Below are positions 13,370-20,891 of a stretch of DNA of 31,409 nucleotides, piece by piece. A model generated the notes under the pieces. That model did not search any database. It was not told the DNA's origin and saw only the letters and a list, made by a program, of their open reading frames with translations. A program made the position numbers and the translations under genes. This DNA is from JBDTES01 sp039922435 (GTDB lineage Bacteria > Patescibacteriota > Saccharimonadia > Saccharimonadales > UBA4665), in contig JBDTES010000019.1 in NCBI GenBank assembly GCA_039922435.1, positions 1 through 31,409 of the forward strand. Reading direction: 5' to 3'. Numbering within the stretch: the first letter of the stretch is position 1; every line of letters begins with the position of its first letter.

Positions 13370-13945
13370 ATGATTGCGACTTTGAACGGCCTTGTCAGTG
13401 AGAAGCTCGGCACCCAATTAATACTAGAAGCGGCCGGTGTCGGCTACGGGTTGTATGTGACGGCCGAAGACTTTGGCCGGCTTCAGACTGGCCAAACGGC
13501 TAAATTGTACGTGCATGAGCATATCCGTGAGCAAGCTTATGACTTGTTTGGCTTTGTGTCGGCGGACACTAAGAAATTATTTGAACAATTGCTTGGTGTA
13601 AAGAATGTTGGCCCCAAAGTGGCGCTAGCAGTTTTGGATATCGGTAATGCAGCCGGCGTACGTGGGGCGATTGCAGCCGGTGACGTTAAATTGCTGCAGA
13701 GTGCTAAAGGCGTTGGCAAGCGCGCCGCCGAGCAAATTGTGGTCGAGCTACGCGATAAGGTTGGTCTAGCTAGTACCGATGCGGCCGAAAATATTGTTGG
13801 TCGTCCTGGTATTAACAGCCTTGACGAGGCCGCTGAAGCCTTAATTTCACTTGGCTATTCGCCACAAGATGCCAGCCAGGCTCTAAAAGATATCGACCCT
13901 GAACTTCCAATTGAAGACCGGATTAAATTGGCCCTAAAACAGTAG
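13370..13945 (+). CDS. ruvA: Holliday junction DNA helicase subunit RuvA
   Basis: 191 aa, normal length. N-terminal OB domain (MIATLNGLV...VGYGLYVT), two helix-hairpin-helix motifs (LLGVKNVGPKVALAVL at about 80-95 and LLQSAKGVGKRAAEQIVVEL at about 108-127), and the C-terminal domain that binds RuvB (EAAEALISLGYSPQDASQAL). RuvA tetramers hold the Holliday junction and load RuvB. The start follows a -10 box by 6 nt. The pentapeptide-repeat gene begins 1 nt after its stop and is surely cotranscribed. Confidence 0.95.
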   Translation: MIATLNGLVSEKLGTQLILEAAGVGYGLYVTAEDFGRLQTGQTAKLYVHEHIREQAYDLFGFVSADTKKLFEQLLGVKNVGPKVALAVLDIGNAAGVRGAIAAGDVKLLQSAKGVGKRAAEQIVVELRDKVGLASTDAAENIVGRPGINSLDEAAEALISLGYSPQDASQALKDIDPELPIEDRIKLALKQ

Positions 13946-13946
13946 A

Positions 13947-14579
13947 ATGATTCACTCGCCGATTGCACCAAAGATTTTGTCACAGCTCGACATTTGGGGT
14001 GGAATTATTGAAAATGAGCTAGATATTGATGGGTTCCAGGTAGAAAGCCGAGATTTTAGTGGTATCCGTAGGCTGAATATTGAAGCTTCACGTATTAATA
14101 AAGTGACGGTTATGGGTACAGTACTTGAGAATCTTGAACTATCTGACGTGGAATGTCTGAGGCTTGAAGGGGCGGCACTGCAGGCTTATAAAACGTTCTT
14201 TTTACGGGTAAATATGGTTGATTGTCGTCTAACTGGGGCAGAATTTGCTGAAGGTCATTTCGAAGATTGTACATTTAAAAATGTAAAGTTTGATCAGGCC
14301 GGCTTCCGGTTCGCTAGCTTTAAACGGGTGATATTTGATAGTTGTGTACTTGAGCAGGCTGATTTTAGTAACGCCAAGCTGACAGATGTTACTTTTACTG
14401 ACTGCAGCTTAGATAATTCTAGTTTTGTATCAGCCAGTTGCACTAATGTAGATGTTACGTCAGAAGATTTGACGATGATTAAGGGAGTTTTAGGCCTCAA
14501 AGGGTCAACTCTATCGAGTGAACAGGTTATTCAGTTGGCGCCATTACTTGCTTCTGAGCTAGGTTTCATAGTCGACTAG
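13947..14579 (+). CDS. Pentapeptide-repeat protein
   Basis: 210 aa. Residues about 90-175 show pentapeptide repeats of the A(D/N)FxxC type: RLTGAEFAEGHFEDCTF, FDQAGFRFASF, LEQADFSNAKLTDVTF, CSLDNSSF. Such repeats form a right-handed square beta-helix. Known DNA-linked members (Qnr, MfpA) mimic DNA and bind gyrase, but most family members have no known role. The end (QVIQLAPLLASELGFIVD) is a short helical cap. The ATG lies 1 nt after the ruvA stop, so it is probably translated from the ruvA mRNA, which hints at a role near DNA recombination. That link is inference. Confidence 0.8.
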   Translation: MIHSPIAPKILSQLDIWGGIIENELDIDGFQVESRDFSGIRRLNIEASRINKVTVMGTVLENLELSDVECLRLEGAALQAYKTFFLRVNMVDCRLTGAEFAEGHFEDCTFKNVKFDQAGFRFASFKRVIFDSCVLEQADFSNAKLTDVTFTDCSLDNSSFVSASCTNVDVTSEDLTMIKGVLGLKGSTLSSEQVIQLAPLLASELGFIVD

Positions 14580-14621
14580 AAGTAAGTTAATTAACGGTTA
14601 TAGATTGTAACAACTGTATAA

Positions 14622-14636
14622 TAAAACGGTAAAGTG
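14622..14636 (+). promoter_or_regulatory. -10 region before the aldo/keto reductase
   Basis: A TATAAT follows CTG in the stretch around 14615-14622, and a weak Shine-Dalgarno (GAGGG, about 14635) precedes GTG 14647. Exact boundaries are approximate. Confidence 0.35.
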
Positions 14637-14646
14637 AGGGAAATAA

Positions 14647-15462
14647 GTGGTACCTAAAATTAAGCTAAATGACGGTAACGAGATTCCACAAATTGGGCTA
14701 GGGCTGTGGGAGGTTAAAGATAAGTCAGAATTTGATACAGCTTTCAAGACAGCTAACAAGGCGGGTTACACGCATTTTGACACCGCGCAGTCGTATGGAA
14801 ACGAGCTGTTTTTTGGCCAAGTTTTGCAGCAGGTAAATATTAAACGTAGAGATATTTGGATTACTACTAAGATTGACGTTAAGCACTTTGGGCATGAACA
14901 TACTCTTAAAAGTTTCGATAAGTCGTTAGAGAAATTACAAACGGACTATGTTGATTTACTGCTTTTACACTTTCCAGTGAGTGTACTGCGCAAAAGGAGT
15001 TGGCAGGCGCTAGAGGAGATTCAAGCCACTGGTAGGGCTAAATCAATCGGTGTCAGTAATTACACGGTTCGTCATCTAAAAGAACTCGCCAAGTATTCCA
15101 AGGTCACCCCAGCAATTAATCAGGTGGAATTGCATGTGTTTTTGCAGCAACCAGAGCTCTTAGACTACTGCAGAGCTAACGACATCGCAGTCGAGGCCTA
15201 TTCACCACTAGCTCACGCTAGGGACATGAATGATCCGGTTGTGGCAGAGATTGCTAAGAAATACAGTAAAAGTTATGCCCAAATTATGCTTAGGTGGTGT
15301 TTGCAGAAAGACCTCATTATATTACCTAAGTCGATCACACCGTCTAGAATTAAAGAAAATATAGATATTTTAGATTTTGAGATTAGTAAAGAAGACCTTA
15401 GGCAGCTTGCCAAACTCGATAAGGGATTACGGACTTGTTGGGATCCAACTAATATACCCTAG
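14647..15462 (+). CDS. Aldo/keto reductase
   Basis: 271 aa, starting with GTG after a weak GAGGG ribosome site. The catalytic tetrad is present: Asp45 and Tyr50 in HFDTAQSYGNE, Lys75 in TTKID, and His108 in LLLLHFP. NADPH-site elements GVSNYTVRHL and LPKSITPSRIKEN are also in place. Enzymes of this type reduce aldehydes and ketones with NADPH; the substrate is unknown. Family length is typical and no signal peptide is seen. It looks like an independent gene between the ruvA-pentapeptide pair and an unknown gene. Confidence 0.92.
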   Translation: MVPKIKLNDGNEIPQIGLGLWEVKDKSEFDTAFKTANKAGYTHFDTAQSYGNELFFGQVLQQVNIKRRDIWITTKIDVKHFGHEHTLKSFDKSLEKLQTDYVDLLLLHFPVSVLRKRSWQALEEIQATGRAKSIGVSNYTVRHLKELAKYSKVTPAINQVELHVFLQQPELLDYCRANDIAVEAYSPLAHARDMNDPVVAEIAKKYSKSYAQIMLRWCLQKDLIILPKSITPSRIKENIDILDFEISKEDLRQLAKLDKGLRTCWDPTNIP

Positions 15463-15520
15463 AGTTCATCAAATGTGAGGCATCACTATGTAATAATTGG
15501 TTGGGCTTTTGGCGTTTGGG

Positions 15521-15570
15521 CAGAACCACAACATGGTACGATGTAAAGTCTTTACTAGGTATGGGTTCTG
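15521..15570. repeat. Short inverted repeat in the gap before the unknown gene
   Basis: CAGAACC (15521-15527) and GGTTCTG (15564-15570) are exact reverse complements around 36 nt that hold a smaller ACAT/ATGT pair. The 177-nt gap 15463-15639 otherwise has only a -10-like TATACT (15592-15597) for the downstream gene. Confidence 0.3.
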
Positions 15571-15639
15571 TACTTACACTCAAAGACGCTTTATACTAAT
15601 TTTTAATCAAAGGTAATGGTGGGAGAATCGGAGTAAATC

Positions 15640-16308
15640 GTGAAACCCCAAGAACTCTTCCAGCATCTATCTGGCATCGTAGGAGAACGTAATGGTCCCT
15701 CCGAAACCGCCGGAGAACAAAAAAGATATAATGAAGCAGAGCTTGCTCTCCGCGAGAGGGCTTACAATCTATTAGAACTCGCCGCTAGTAAAGGCCATAA
15801 AATTAATGAAGATAGCTGGGGTGGTGGGCAGGTCCCAGCCGGCTGCCTTTCGACCAAAATAACACGTAGAGTTTTGGAAGTTACTTTTCCGGCTAGTTAC
15901 GACATCCAAATGCTGGTGCCAGACAGCGAGTCAACCGTTATGCAGACTATGGTTATAGGCCTACACGATTTAGAAAGTACGATTGATGATACTGAGACGA
16001 CCAAACACGCTGCTTCGCTGGATATTGTTACATTTTTTACGGCTGAACGTGAGAATTTGGGCAAGGATGATGATGACCCGAATGATGACAGCCATCCCTT
16101 GAATGATAAGTATTTTCTAGAAAGGCTGAATGTTAACTACCCTGTGTTTGATCATCAGCGGGCTGAATCAGAACGGGTAAAACCTTACGATGATATAGTT
16201 GTCTCTGAAGAGGTAGATGAAGCGGCGCAGCGATCTCAAAGCCGTGGCTGGGAAGTCACTTTTTCGAACATGCAGGCTTCCCTTGACGAGTTAGAAAACC
16301 GTGTTTAA
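15640..16308 (+). CDS. Hypothetical acidic protein
   Basis: 222 aa from GTG 15640, with GGAG about 10 nt upstream as a possible ribosome site. The N-terminal third is helical and charged; a central part (ITRRVLEVTFPASYDIQMLV...VMQTMVIGLHDLEST) could form a beta-rich domain; a very acidic stretch (near residues 146-155: GKDDDDPNDD) and a charged helical tail follow. No signal peptide, no membrane span, no family recognised. It lies 50 nt before ruvB, but ruvB has its own -10 box, so cotranscription is not required. Confidence 0.6.
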   Translation: MKPQELFQHLSGIVGERNGPSETAGEQKRYNEAELALRERAYNLLELAASKGHKINEDSWGGGQVPAGCLSTKITRRVLEVTFPASYDIQMLVPDSESTVMQTMVIGLHDLESTIDDTETTKHAASLDIVTFFTAERENLGKDDDDPNDDSHPLNDKYFLERLNVNYPVFDHQRAESERVKPYDDIVVSEEVDEAAQRSQSRGWEVTFSNMQASLDELENRV

Positions 16309-16345
16309 GTGGGAGTGATTGTCGGTAGTGTGAGCCTAATTGAGC

Positions 16346-16351
16346 TATAAT
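16346..16351 (+). promoter_or_regulatory. -10 box (TATAAT) of ruvB, leaderless start
   Basis: A consensus TATAAT ends 7 nt before ATG 16359; no Shine-Dalgarno site. Confidence 0.55.
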
Positions 16352-16358
16352 AAGCTAG

Positions 16359-17390
16359 ATGATTGAGCGAATTGTAAATACGGCACCGACGGATGATGAT
16401 AAGGTTGAAGAAGAGTACGAAGTTAAGCTTCGGCCTCATGATTTTGCTAATTACATCGGTCAGGAGCGACTAAAAAAGAACTTGCAACTAGCAATTGCGG
16501 CCGCTAAGAAGCGCGGTGAGCCACTTGATCACGTGTTGCTTTATGGGCCACCTGGCCTTGGTAAAACGACTATGGCTAGCGTATTAGCTAATGAGATGGG
16601 GGCTCAGATTCGGATAACTTCTGGCCCAGCTATTGAACGGGCTGGGGATCTGGCTAGCTTACTGACCAATCTCCAAGACGGTGATATTTTGTTTATTGAC
16701 GAGATTCATCGTTTGCATCGGACGGTTGAAGAGGTTCTGTATAGTGCCATGGAAGATTTTAAACTAGATATTATGATAGGCAAGGGGCCGTCAGCTCGTA
16801 GTTTACGACTTGATTTGCCTAAATTTACACTGATTGGCGCGACGACTCGGACGGGTGCGCTGGCAGCACCACTGCGAGATCGCTTTGGTCATATTCATAG
16901 GCTAGAATTCTATACTCCAGAGCAGATTGGTCAGATTATTGAGCGAGCAGCCGGTATTTTGGGTGTTAAAATCGATAAAGCTGGGGCGCAGCTACTGGCC
17001 ACTCGGGCTCGGTTGACGCCACGGATTGCCAACCGGCTACTTAAGCGAGTGCGTGATTATGCTGATGTCAATGGCGATGGCTTTATTGATACGAATATCA
17101 GCACCAAAGCTCTGGAGCTATTAGAAATTGATAATTTGGGTCTAGATCCAGCCGATAGGATGATTCTAAATGCAGTTATTAATAGCTATAACGGGGGACC
17201 GGTTGGGGCCGAGACACTGGCTGCCATAACCAGTGAGGAACGTACGACTATCGAAGATTTTATTGAACCATATTTACTACAGATTGGGCTGCTGGAACGA
17301 ACACCACGTGGCCGCAAAGTTACTGCCAAAGCTTACCGGCACTTGGGCAAACAACCGCCAGCAGATAAGTCACAAACAAGCCTGATATAA
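16359..17390 (+). CDS. ruvB: Holliday junction branch-migration ATPase RuvB
   Basis: 343 aa, normal length. AAA+ signatures: IGQERLKKNL near 33-42, Walker A GPPGLGKTT at 63-71, Walker B ILFIDEIHRL, sensor-1 LIGATTRTGAL, arginine finger region LRDRFG, and the C-terminal winged helix (GGPVGAETLAAITSEERTTIEDFIEPYL, shown here as family context, ending TPRGRKVTAKAY). RuvB hexamers drive branch migration on RuvA-bound junctions. The start is fixed by a -10 box 7 nt upstream. Its stop codon is overlapped by the promoter of the next gene. Confidence 0.96.
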   Translation: MIERIVNTAPTDDDKVEEEYEVKLRPHDFANYIGQERLKKNLQLAIAAAKKRGEPLDHVLLYGPPGLGKTTMASVLANEMGAQIRITSGPAIERAGDLASLLTNLQDGDILFIDEIHRLHRTVEEVLYSAMEDFKLDIMIGKGPSARSLRLDLPKFTLIGATTRTGALAAPLRDRFGHIHRLEFYTPEQIGQIIERAAGILGVKIDKAGAQLLATRARLTPRIANRLLKRVRDYADVNGDGFIDTNISTKALELLEIDNLGLDPADRMILNAVINSYNGGPVGAETLAAITSEERTTIEDFIEPYLLQIGLLERTPRGRKVTAKAYRHLGKQPPADKSQTSLI

Positions 17391-17391
17391 T
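17386..17391 (+). promoter_or_regulatory. Extended -10 (TGA-TATAAT) overlapping the ruvB stop
   Basis: TATAAT includes the ruvB TAA stop (17388-17390) and ends 7 nt before ATG 17399. A separate, leaderless transcript for the PH-domain gene is predicted. Confidence 0.55.
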
Positions 17392-17398
17392 AAGCACT

Positions 17399-18163
17399 AT
17401 GAATCCAAACCAGCCAGTAGATCAACAGTTACAGAATATTAATAATCCTTTAGGTGTGACGCAACCCGGCGAGCGTTTAGTCTGCGAGATAAAGCGTCAC
17501 CCAATAGGTATTATTGGGACGTATGTTACTTCGGCAATAGTTGTTGTGGCGGTTTGCGTGGCGGCTATTTTGGCTCCTGAATACATTGAAGTAATACGAC
17601 CGTACAGGGCAGCACTAGCACTTGGAGCGATTATAATTACTGTGATTTCTTTGCTCTTTGCTTATGTGGCTGCCGTTGTATATAAGGGCAATCGTTGGAT
17701 TGTGACCTCTGACAGTATTACCCAAGTGGAACAGACTAGCTTATTTAACAAGAAGTCTAGTCAGCTGTCGATGGCCAATCTAGAGGATGTTACCTATGAG
17801 CAGAATGGTATCTTTCAGTCGATGTTTGGTTATGGCGTGATTAGAGCTGAGAGTGCTGGTGATCGCAGTAAGTTCATGATGATTTATTGTCCACATCCCG
17901 GCGTCTGCGCTAAACAGATTATTTCGGCTCATGAAGAATATATTGCCCAAAAGCCGTCTGAAATGGTTTCGACCAATCGGTCGGTCGCTAATACTCAGAA
18001 TTTTAATCAACCTTACGGGCCGCCAGCATCTGGACCAGCTCAGCCTGAACAGTTTGCCGAGCATGACCAACCCCCAGTTGGCCCCAACAACTATCAGCCA
18101 CCGTCACCTGTCCAGTCAGTTAATAATTTACCGCCAGCCAACGATCCTACTGCCCAGCAGTAG
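17399..18163 (+). CDS. Bacterial PH-domain (bPH2/YdbS-like) membrane protein
   Basis: 254 aa. Two transmembrane spans at about residues 37-60 and 74-98, then a bacterial PH-like domain at about 98-178 (the WIVTSDSITQVEQTSLFNKK strand pair and LSMANLEDVTYEQNGIFQSMFGYGVIRAES are typical of the YdbS/bPH2 family). Residues about 185-254 form a Pro/Gln/Asn-rich, probably disordered cytoplasmic tail. The biochemical role of these proteins is unknown; they are thought to sit at the membrane as scaffolds. A hairpin (CTACTGC/GCAGTAG, 18147-18163) covers the stop codon and could act as a weak terminator before the convergent pilus operon. Confidence 0.75.
   Translation: MNPNQPVDQQLQNINNPLGVTQPGERLVCEIKRHPIGIIGTYVTSAIVVVAVCVAAILAPEYIEVIRPYRAALALGAIIITVISLLFAYVAAVVYKGNRWIVTSDSITQVEQTSLFNKKSSQLSMANLEDVTYEQNGIFQSMFGYGVIRAESAGDRSKFMMIYCPHPGVCAKQIISAHEEYIAQKPSEMVSTNRSVANTQNFNQPYGPPASGPAQPEQFAEHDQPPVGPNNYQPPSPVQSVNNLPPANDPTAQQ
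18147..18163 (+). terminator. Weak hairpin at the stop of the PH-domain gene
   Basis: CTACTGC and GCAGTAG pair over 7 bp with a 3-nt loop, partly in the coding end. There is no strong T run after it (TAGGATTATT), so termination is uncertain. Confidence 0.3.
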
Positions 18164-18215
18164 TAGGATTATTGATCTGAGCAGCTAGTAGATCGATTCG
18201 TTGATGGTAGCCGGT

Positions 18216-18515
18216 CTATTCCTGGAAAGGATTTTGGCGAGCTTGCTCAAATAGAGTTTTAACATTGACGCTATTGTCTTGTAATTGAGTGATCTTGTCT
18301 ACCACACTAGAATCGATGTGAGGGTTGGTGCTAGTCGAGACTTTAGCCTCAATAGCGCTCTGAGTCGGCTCTACTGCGACTAGGGTATCGATCTTGGAGA
18401 TTACGAAGCCATAGATTATTCCGAGTAAGATAATGAATAGAATAAACCGATAGCGGACGAACCAACTTAGGCCAGCGCGGAATTTTAGTGTTAGTGTCTC
18501 AGAATTAAATTTCAT
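18216..18515 (-). CDS. Small PilP-position membrane protein of the pilus operon
   Basis: 99 aa. A single transmembrane span at about residues 19-42 (YRFILFIILLGIIYGFVI) is followed by a short exposed region ending ARQNPFQE. It is the fourth gene of a pilM-pilN-pilO run, overlapping pilO by 4 nt, exactly where PilP sits in Gram-negative operons. PilP itself is a lipoprotein with an HR domain; this protein has no lipobox and is shorter, and the NPF ending recalls PilP/GspC linkers. No outer-membrane secretin is expected in a monoderm CPR cell, so a shortened PilP-like partner of PilN/PilO is a reasonable reading. Positional inference. Confidence 0.6.
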   Translation of the reverse strand: MKFNSETLTLKFRAGLSWFVRYRFILFIILLGIIYGFVISKIDTLVAVEPTQSAIEAKVSTSTNPHIDSSVVDKITQLQDNSVNVKTLFEQARQNPFQE

Positions 18516-19105
18516 GGCTTGATATACTCGTCGACTATTAGTGTAAATGATACCAGATTGGGGTGAGTTGAGTCGGGCTGAACAGTAATACTACTAACTT
18601 GAGCAGTCCGTCTATTCTGCTCGAGTTTGCGTAGGAAGTTTAAGAAGGTGTTATAAGAGACGCTATTCTCGACATCTTGCTGCACAGTTATTTGTAATGT
18701 ATAGACGCCGCTAATACCTAGGACTGGTTCTAGCTGAGTCAAGCTGTCTTTCTTGGCAGTACCACCACCGAGTGTCGATGAGGGGAAAGTTACTGAGCTA
18801 AGTTGTTTGATGCCGCTATCACTAGCAAGATTAACTATTTGTCGGACTGCTTCAGCCTGATCTTTGTCTTGGGGCACAACCGATTGGGCAATCTTATTGA
18901 GGCTGGTGTATTTGGCGACATCTTTTCTATCCTTGATAAGTTGTAGCTGTTGTAAGTCGAGGGCCGCACTTTGGGTCTTGGAGTCGACTAGATCGGAGGA
19001 TTGCTGCTTTAGGATGACGGTAGAGTAGTAGCCACCAGCAATTAAAGCTATCAGTAGAATTAGTAGTGAGCTAGTCAAGATATAATAAAGCCCTTTTGAG
19101 TTCAT
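18512..19105 (-). CDS. pilO: Type IV pilus assembly protein PilO
   Basis: 197 aa. One N-terminal transmembrane span (about residues 8-31: YYILTSSLLILLIALIAGGY), a coiled-coil stretch (KSQTAALDLQQLQLIKDRKD region), then a ferredoxin-like domain with strands such as SGVYTLQITVQ and LVSFTLIVDEY. PilO pairs with PilN in the inner-membrane alignment subcomplex. Overlaps pilN and the downstream small gene by 4 nt each. Confidence 0.8.
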   Translation of the reverse strand: MNSKGLYYILTSSLLILLIALIAGGYYSTVILKQQSSDLVDSKTQSAALDLQQLQLIKDRKDVAKYTSLNKIAQSVVPQDKDQAEAVRQIVNLASDSGIKQLSSVTFPSSTLGGGTAKKDSLTQLEPVLGISGVYTLQITVQQDVENSVSYNTFLNFLRKLEQNRRTAQVSSITVQPDSTHPNLVSFTLIVDEYIKP

Positions 19106-19713
19106 TTGCTTGCTCCCGGTTTTGAATTTATGAATAGAAACGGGTTATTGCTAGCAAATAGTGCCCTTATCGTAACGGTACAAGGGTATTTTGAACTAGC
19201 ATCATTACCGCTAGATGAGCTAGCGCAGACAATACTTTGAATATCGGCCTTAGAAAATATCTGGTTATCAGGGTCGGCCAAATTGACTTGTAACTGAGTA
19301 GCTGACGTATAATTGGCGGTGCGAGCAGTGATATCGATACCACCAGTTGTCTGGAGGATACTTAGGTTTGTCAGGATAGTGTCAGACGGTAAAACGCTAC
19401 TAAGCCGGTCGAGTAATTGCGAGAATAAGACCTCGCGGGAGAGTACTTTAACAACTAGTTTTAAATTATTAGATATCTCATTGACCTGACTTTGATAGCT
19501 CTCGAATTTCTGATCATGTAACTGTTGTGATGATGCGTTGGCTTGGTCCGTATAAGTTTGGGAATTACTGTTAATATAAATCGTACCAAATATTGTTATA
19601 ACTGCTAGCCCTACCATGCCAACAACAGTGGCTTCTAGCCAGTGCGCTAAGGTGTGGTTATGTCGGGCAAAACGGTAACCTTGCTTAATATCTGGTGGTA
19701 GTAGGTTGATCAT
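19102..19713 (-). CDS. pilN: Type IV pilus assembly protein PilN
   Basis: 203 aa. It begins MINLLPPDIK, the short motif by which PilN binds the PilM groove, followed by a transmembrane span (about 27-48) and a coiled-coil plus ferredoxin-like region (ILTNLSILQTTGGIDITART). Two cysteines lie near the C-terminus. Overlaps pilM by 4 nt and pilO by 4 nt, so the genes are translationally coupled. Confidence 0.87.
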   Translation of the reverse strand: MINLLPPDIKQGYRFARHNHTLAHWLEATVVGMVGLAVITIFGTIYINSNSQTYTDQANASSQQLHDQKFESYQSQVNEISNNLKLVVKVLSREVLFSQLLDRLSSVLPSDTILTNLSILQTTGGIDITARTANYTSATQLQVNLADPDNQIFSKADIQSIVCASSSSGNDASSKYPCTVTIRALFASNNPFLFINSKPGASK

Positions 19714-20789
19714 GCGAATATCTCCGCTGGATTAGCCATACTTAGGCCAGCTACTGTTACGTACGACATTTGATCGGTTTTATTGAAAGGCTGCAGACGC
19801 CCAAAGTCGATGTGGGTAGTCGGATCAAAGGCGCGAACTGGCAGGCGCAACCGATCAGTCAAATAATCAGCCAGGCCAGGCATATTGGCCCCACCGCCCA
19901 TCATTACGATCTGGCCGATTGGCAGTTCACTGTTATAGCGCTCTTCGTAGTAGCGGATTGTCCGTCGAACCTCTTTAATTAATTGCTGGAGTGACAACTC
20001 CATGGCGGCTTCGATCTGCTTTTGCTTTTTGCTAAGCGATAAGCCGTATTTAGATTTAATAATATAGGCTTCCCGTTCGGTTACGTCTAGGGCGGCTTTA
20101 ATGAGTTCTGTAATATGGTTGCCGCCGAAGCTAACCGTACCACTTACGACTAGCCCTTTATTGAAGACGGTTATATCGGTGCTAATGCTGCCAAAATCGA
20201 CTAGCACAGCCGGGATATCGCTTTGTTTATCTAGGCTGAATAGTTCAGCTCCAGCGCCAATAGATGTTTCAAATAATACAGCCTCGAGACCCATTAACCT
20301 GGTTAAGACTAAGTATGAGTCGACTATCTTCTTAGGCATTGCTACTAGGAATACTTCTATACCATCACTTCCCGAATGCAATGTCGTGTAATCGATATAT
20401 AAATCTTCGGTATGGATAGGAATATACTGCTCGGCCTCTGTTCGAACTGCCTCAGCTACGTCTTTGTCGCTCATTTTGGGCAATCGTACGGCCCGTGTAA
20501 ATGCTCTGGAGGCTGGCAACGACACGGCAACGCGTTTGGTGGTAATATCACCGACTAAGCCTTTCCTAAATAACTCCAGTGTAGCCTTGGCGATTATTTC
20601 TGGTTTCTCGATTACGCCTTCAGTTATAGCTGAGGGGTCAAAGTCGGCCGTACCGTAGCCGATTAGCCTTGGTTCTTTGTGGTCAAAACTATATTGCATG
20701 ACCCGCAAGCTAGCATTACCAATATCTAGGCCAAATATTGGCTTGTCTTCAAAAAAATATGTCTTATCCGTTTTGTTCATGTTGCCCAT
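19710..20789 (-). CDS. pilM: Type IV pilus assembly ATPase-fold protein PilM
   Basis: 359 aa, actin/FtsA-like fold. Phosphate-1 motif GLDIGNAS at 20-27, phosphate-2 VDFGSISTDI near 197-206, and adenosine motif MMGGGANMPGL near 296-306. PilM is the cytoplasmic member of the PilMNO subcomplex. ATG 20789 is the longest start; ATG 20780 (the second Met) is an alternative. The operon faces away from the minor-pilin genes, with about 60-100 nt of shared promoter region. Confidence 0.9.
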   Translation of the reverse strand: MGNMNKTDKTYFFEDKPIFGLDIGNASLRVMQYSFDHKEPRLIGYGTADFDPSAITEGVIEKPEIIAKATLELFRKGLVGDITTKRVAVSLPASRAFTRAVRLPKMSDKDVAEAVRTEAEQYIPIHTEDLYIDYTTLHSGSDGIEVFLVAMPKKIVDSYLVLTRLMGLEAVLFETSIGAGAELFSLDKQSDIPAVLVDFGSISTDITVFNKGLVVSGTVSFGGNHITELIKAALDVTEREAYIIKSKYGLSLSKKQKQIEAAMELSLQQLIKEVRRTIRYYEERYNSELPIGQIVMMGGGANMPGLADYLTDRLRLPVRAFDPTTHIDFGRLQPFNKTDQMSYVTVAGLSMANPAEIFA

Positions 20790-20875
20790 CTAAACATAAG
20801 CTGCTTAATAGCTATCATATCATAATTACTCATCTAACAGGTAGTAAAAGGCGTGCGTAATAGTGCTTATGTAAG

Positions 20876-20881
20876 TATAAT
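20876..20881 (+). promoter_or_regulatory. -10 box supporting the ATG 20892 start
   Basis: TATAAT ends 10 nt before ATG 20892. It lies downstream of the longer GTG 20853 start, which argues that 20892 is the true start of the minor pilin. Confidence 0.5.
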
Positions 20882-20891
20882 AGCAATTGAT

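Noticed and set aside
20853..20891. Longer GTG start for the large minor pilin
   Set aside because: It lies upstream of the -10 box at 20876-20881, and 13 extra residues would give an over-long leader; ATG 20892 gives a normal prepilin leader.
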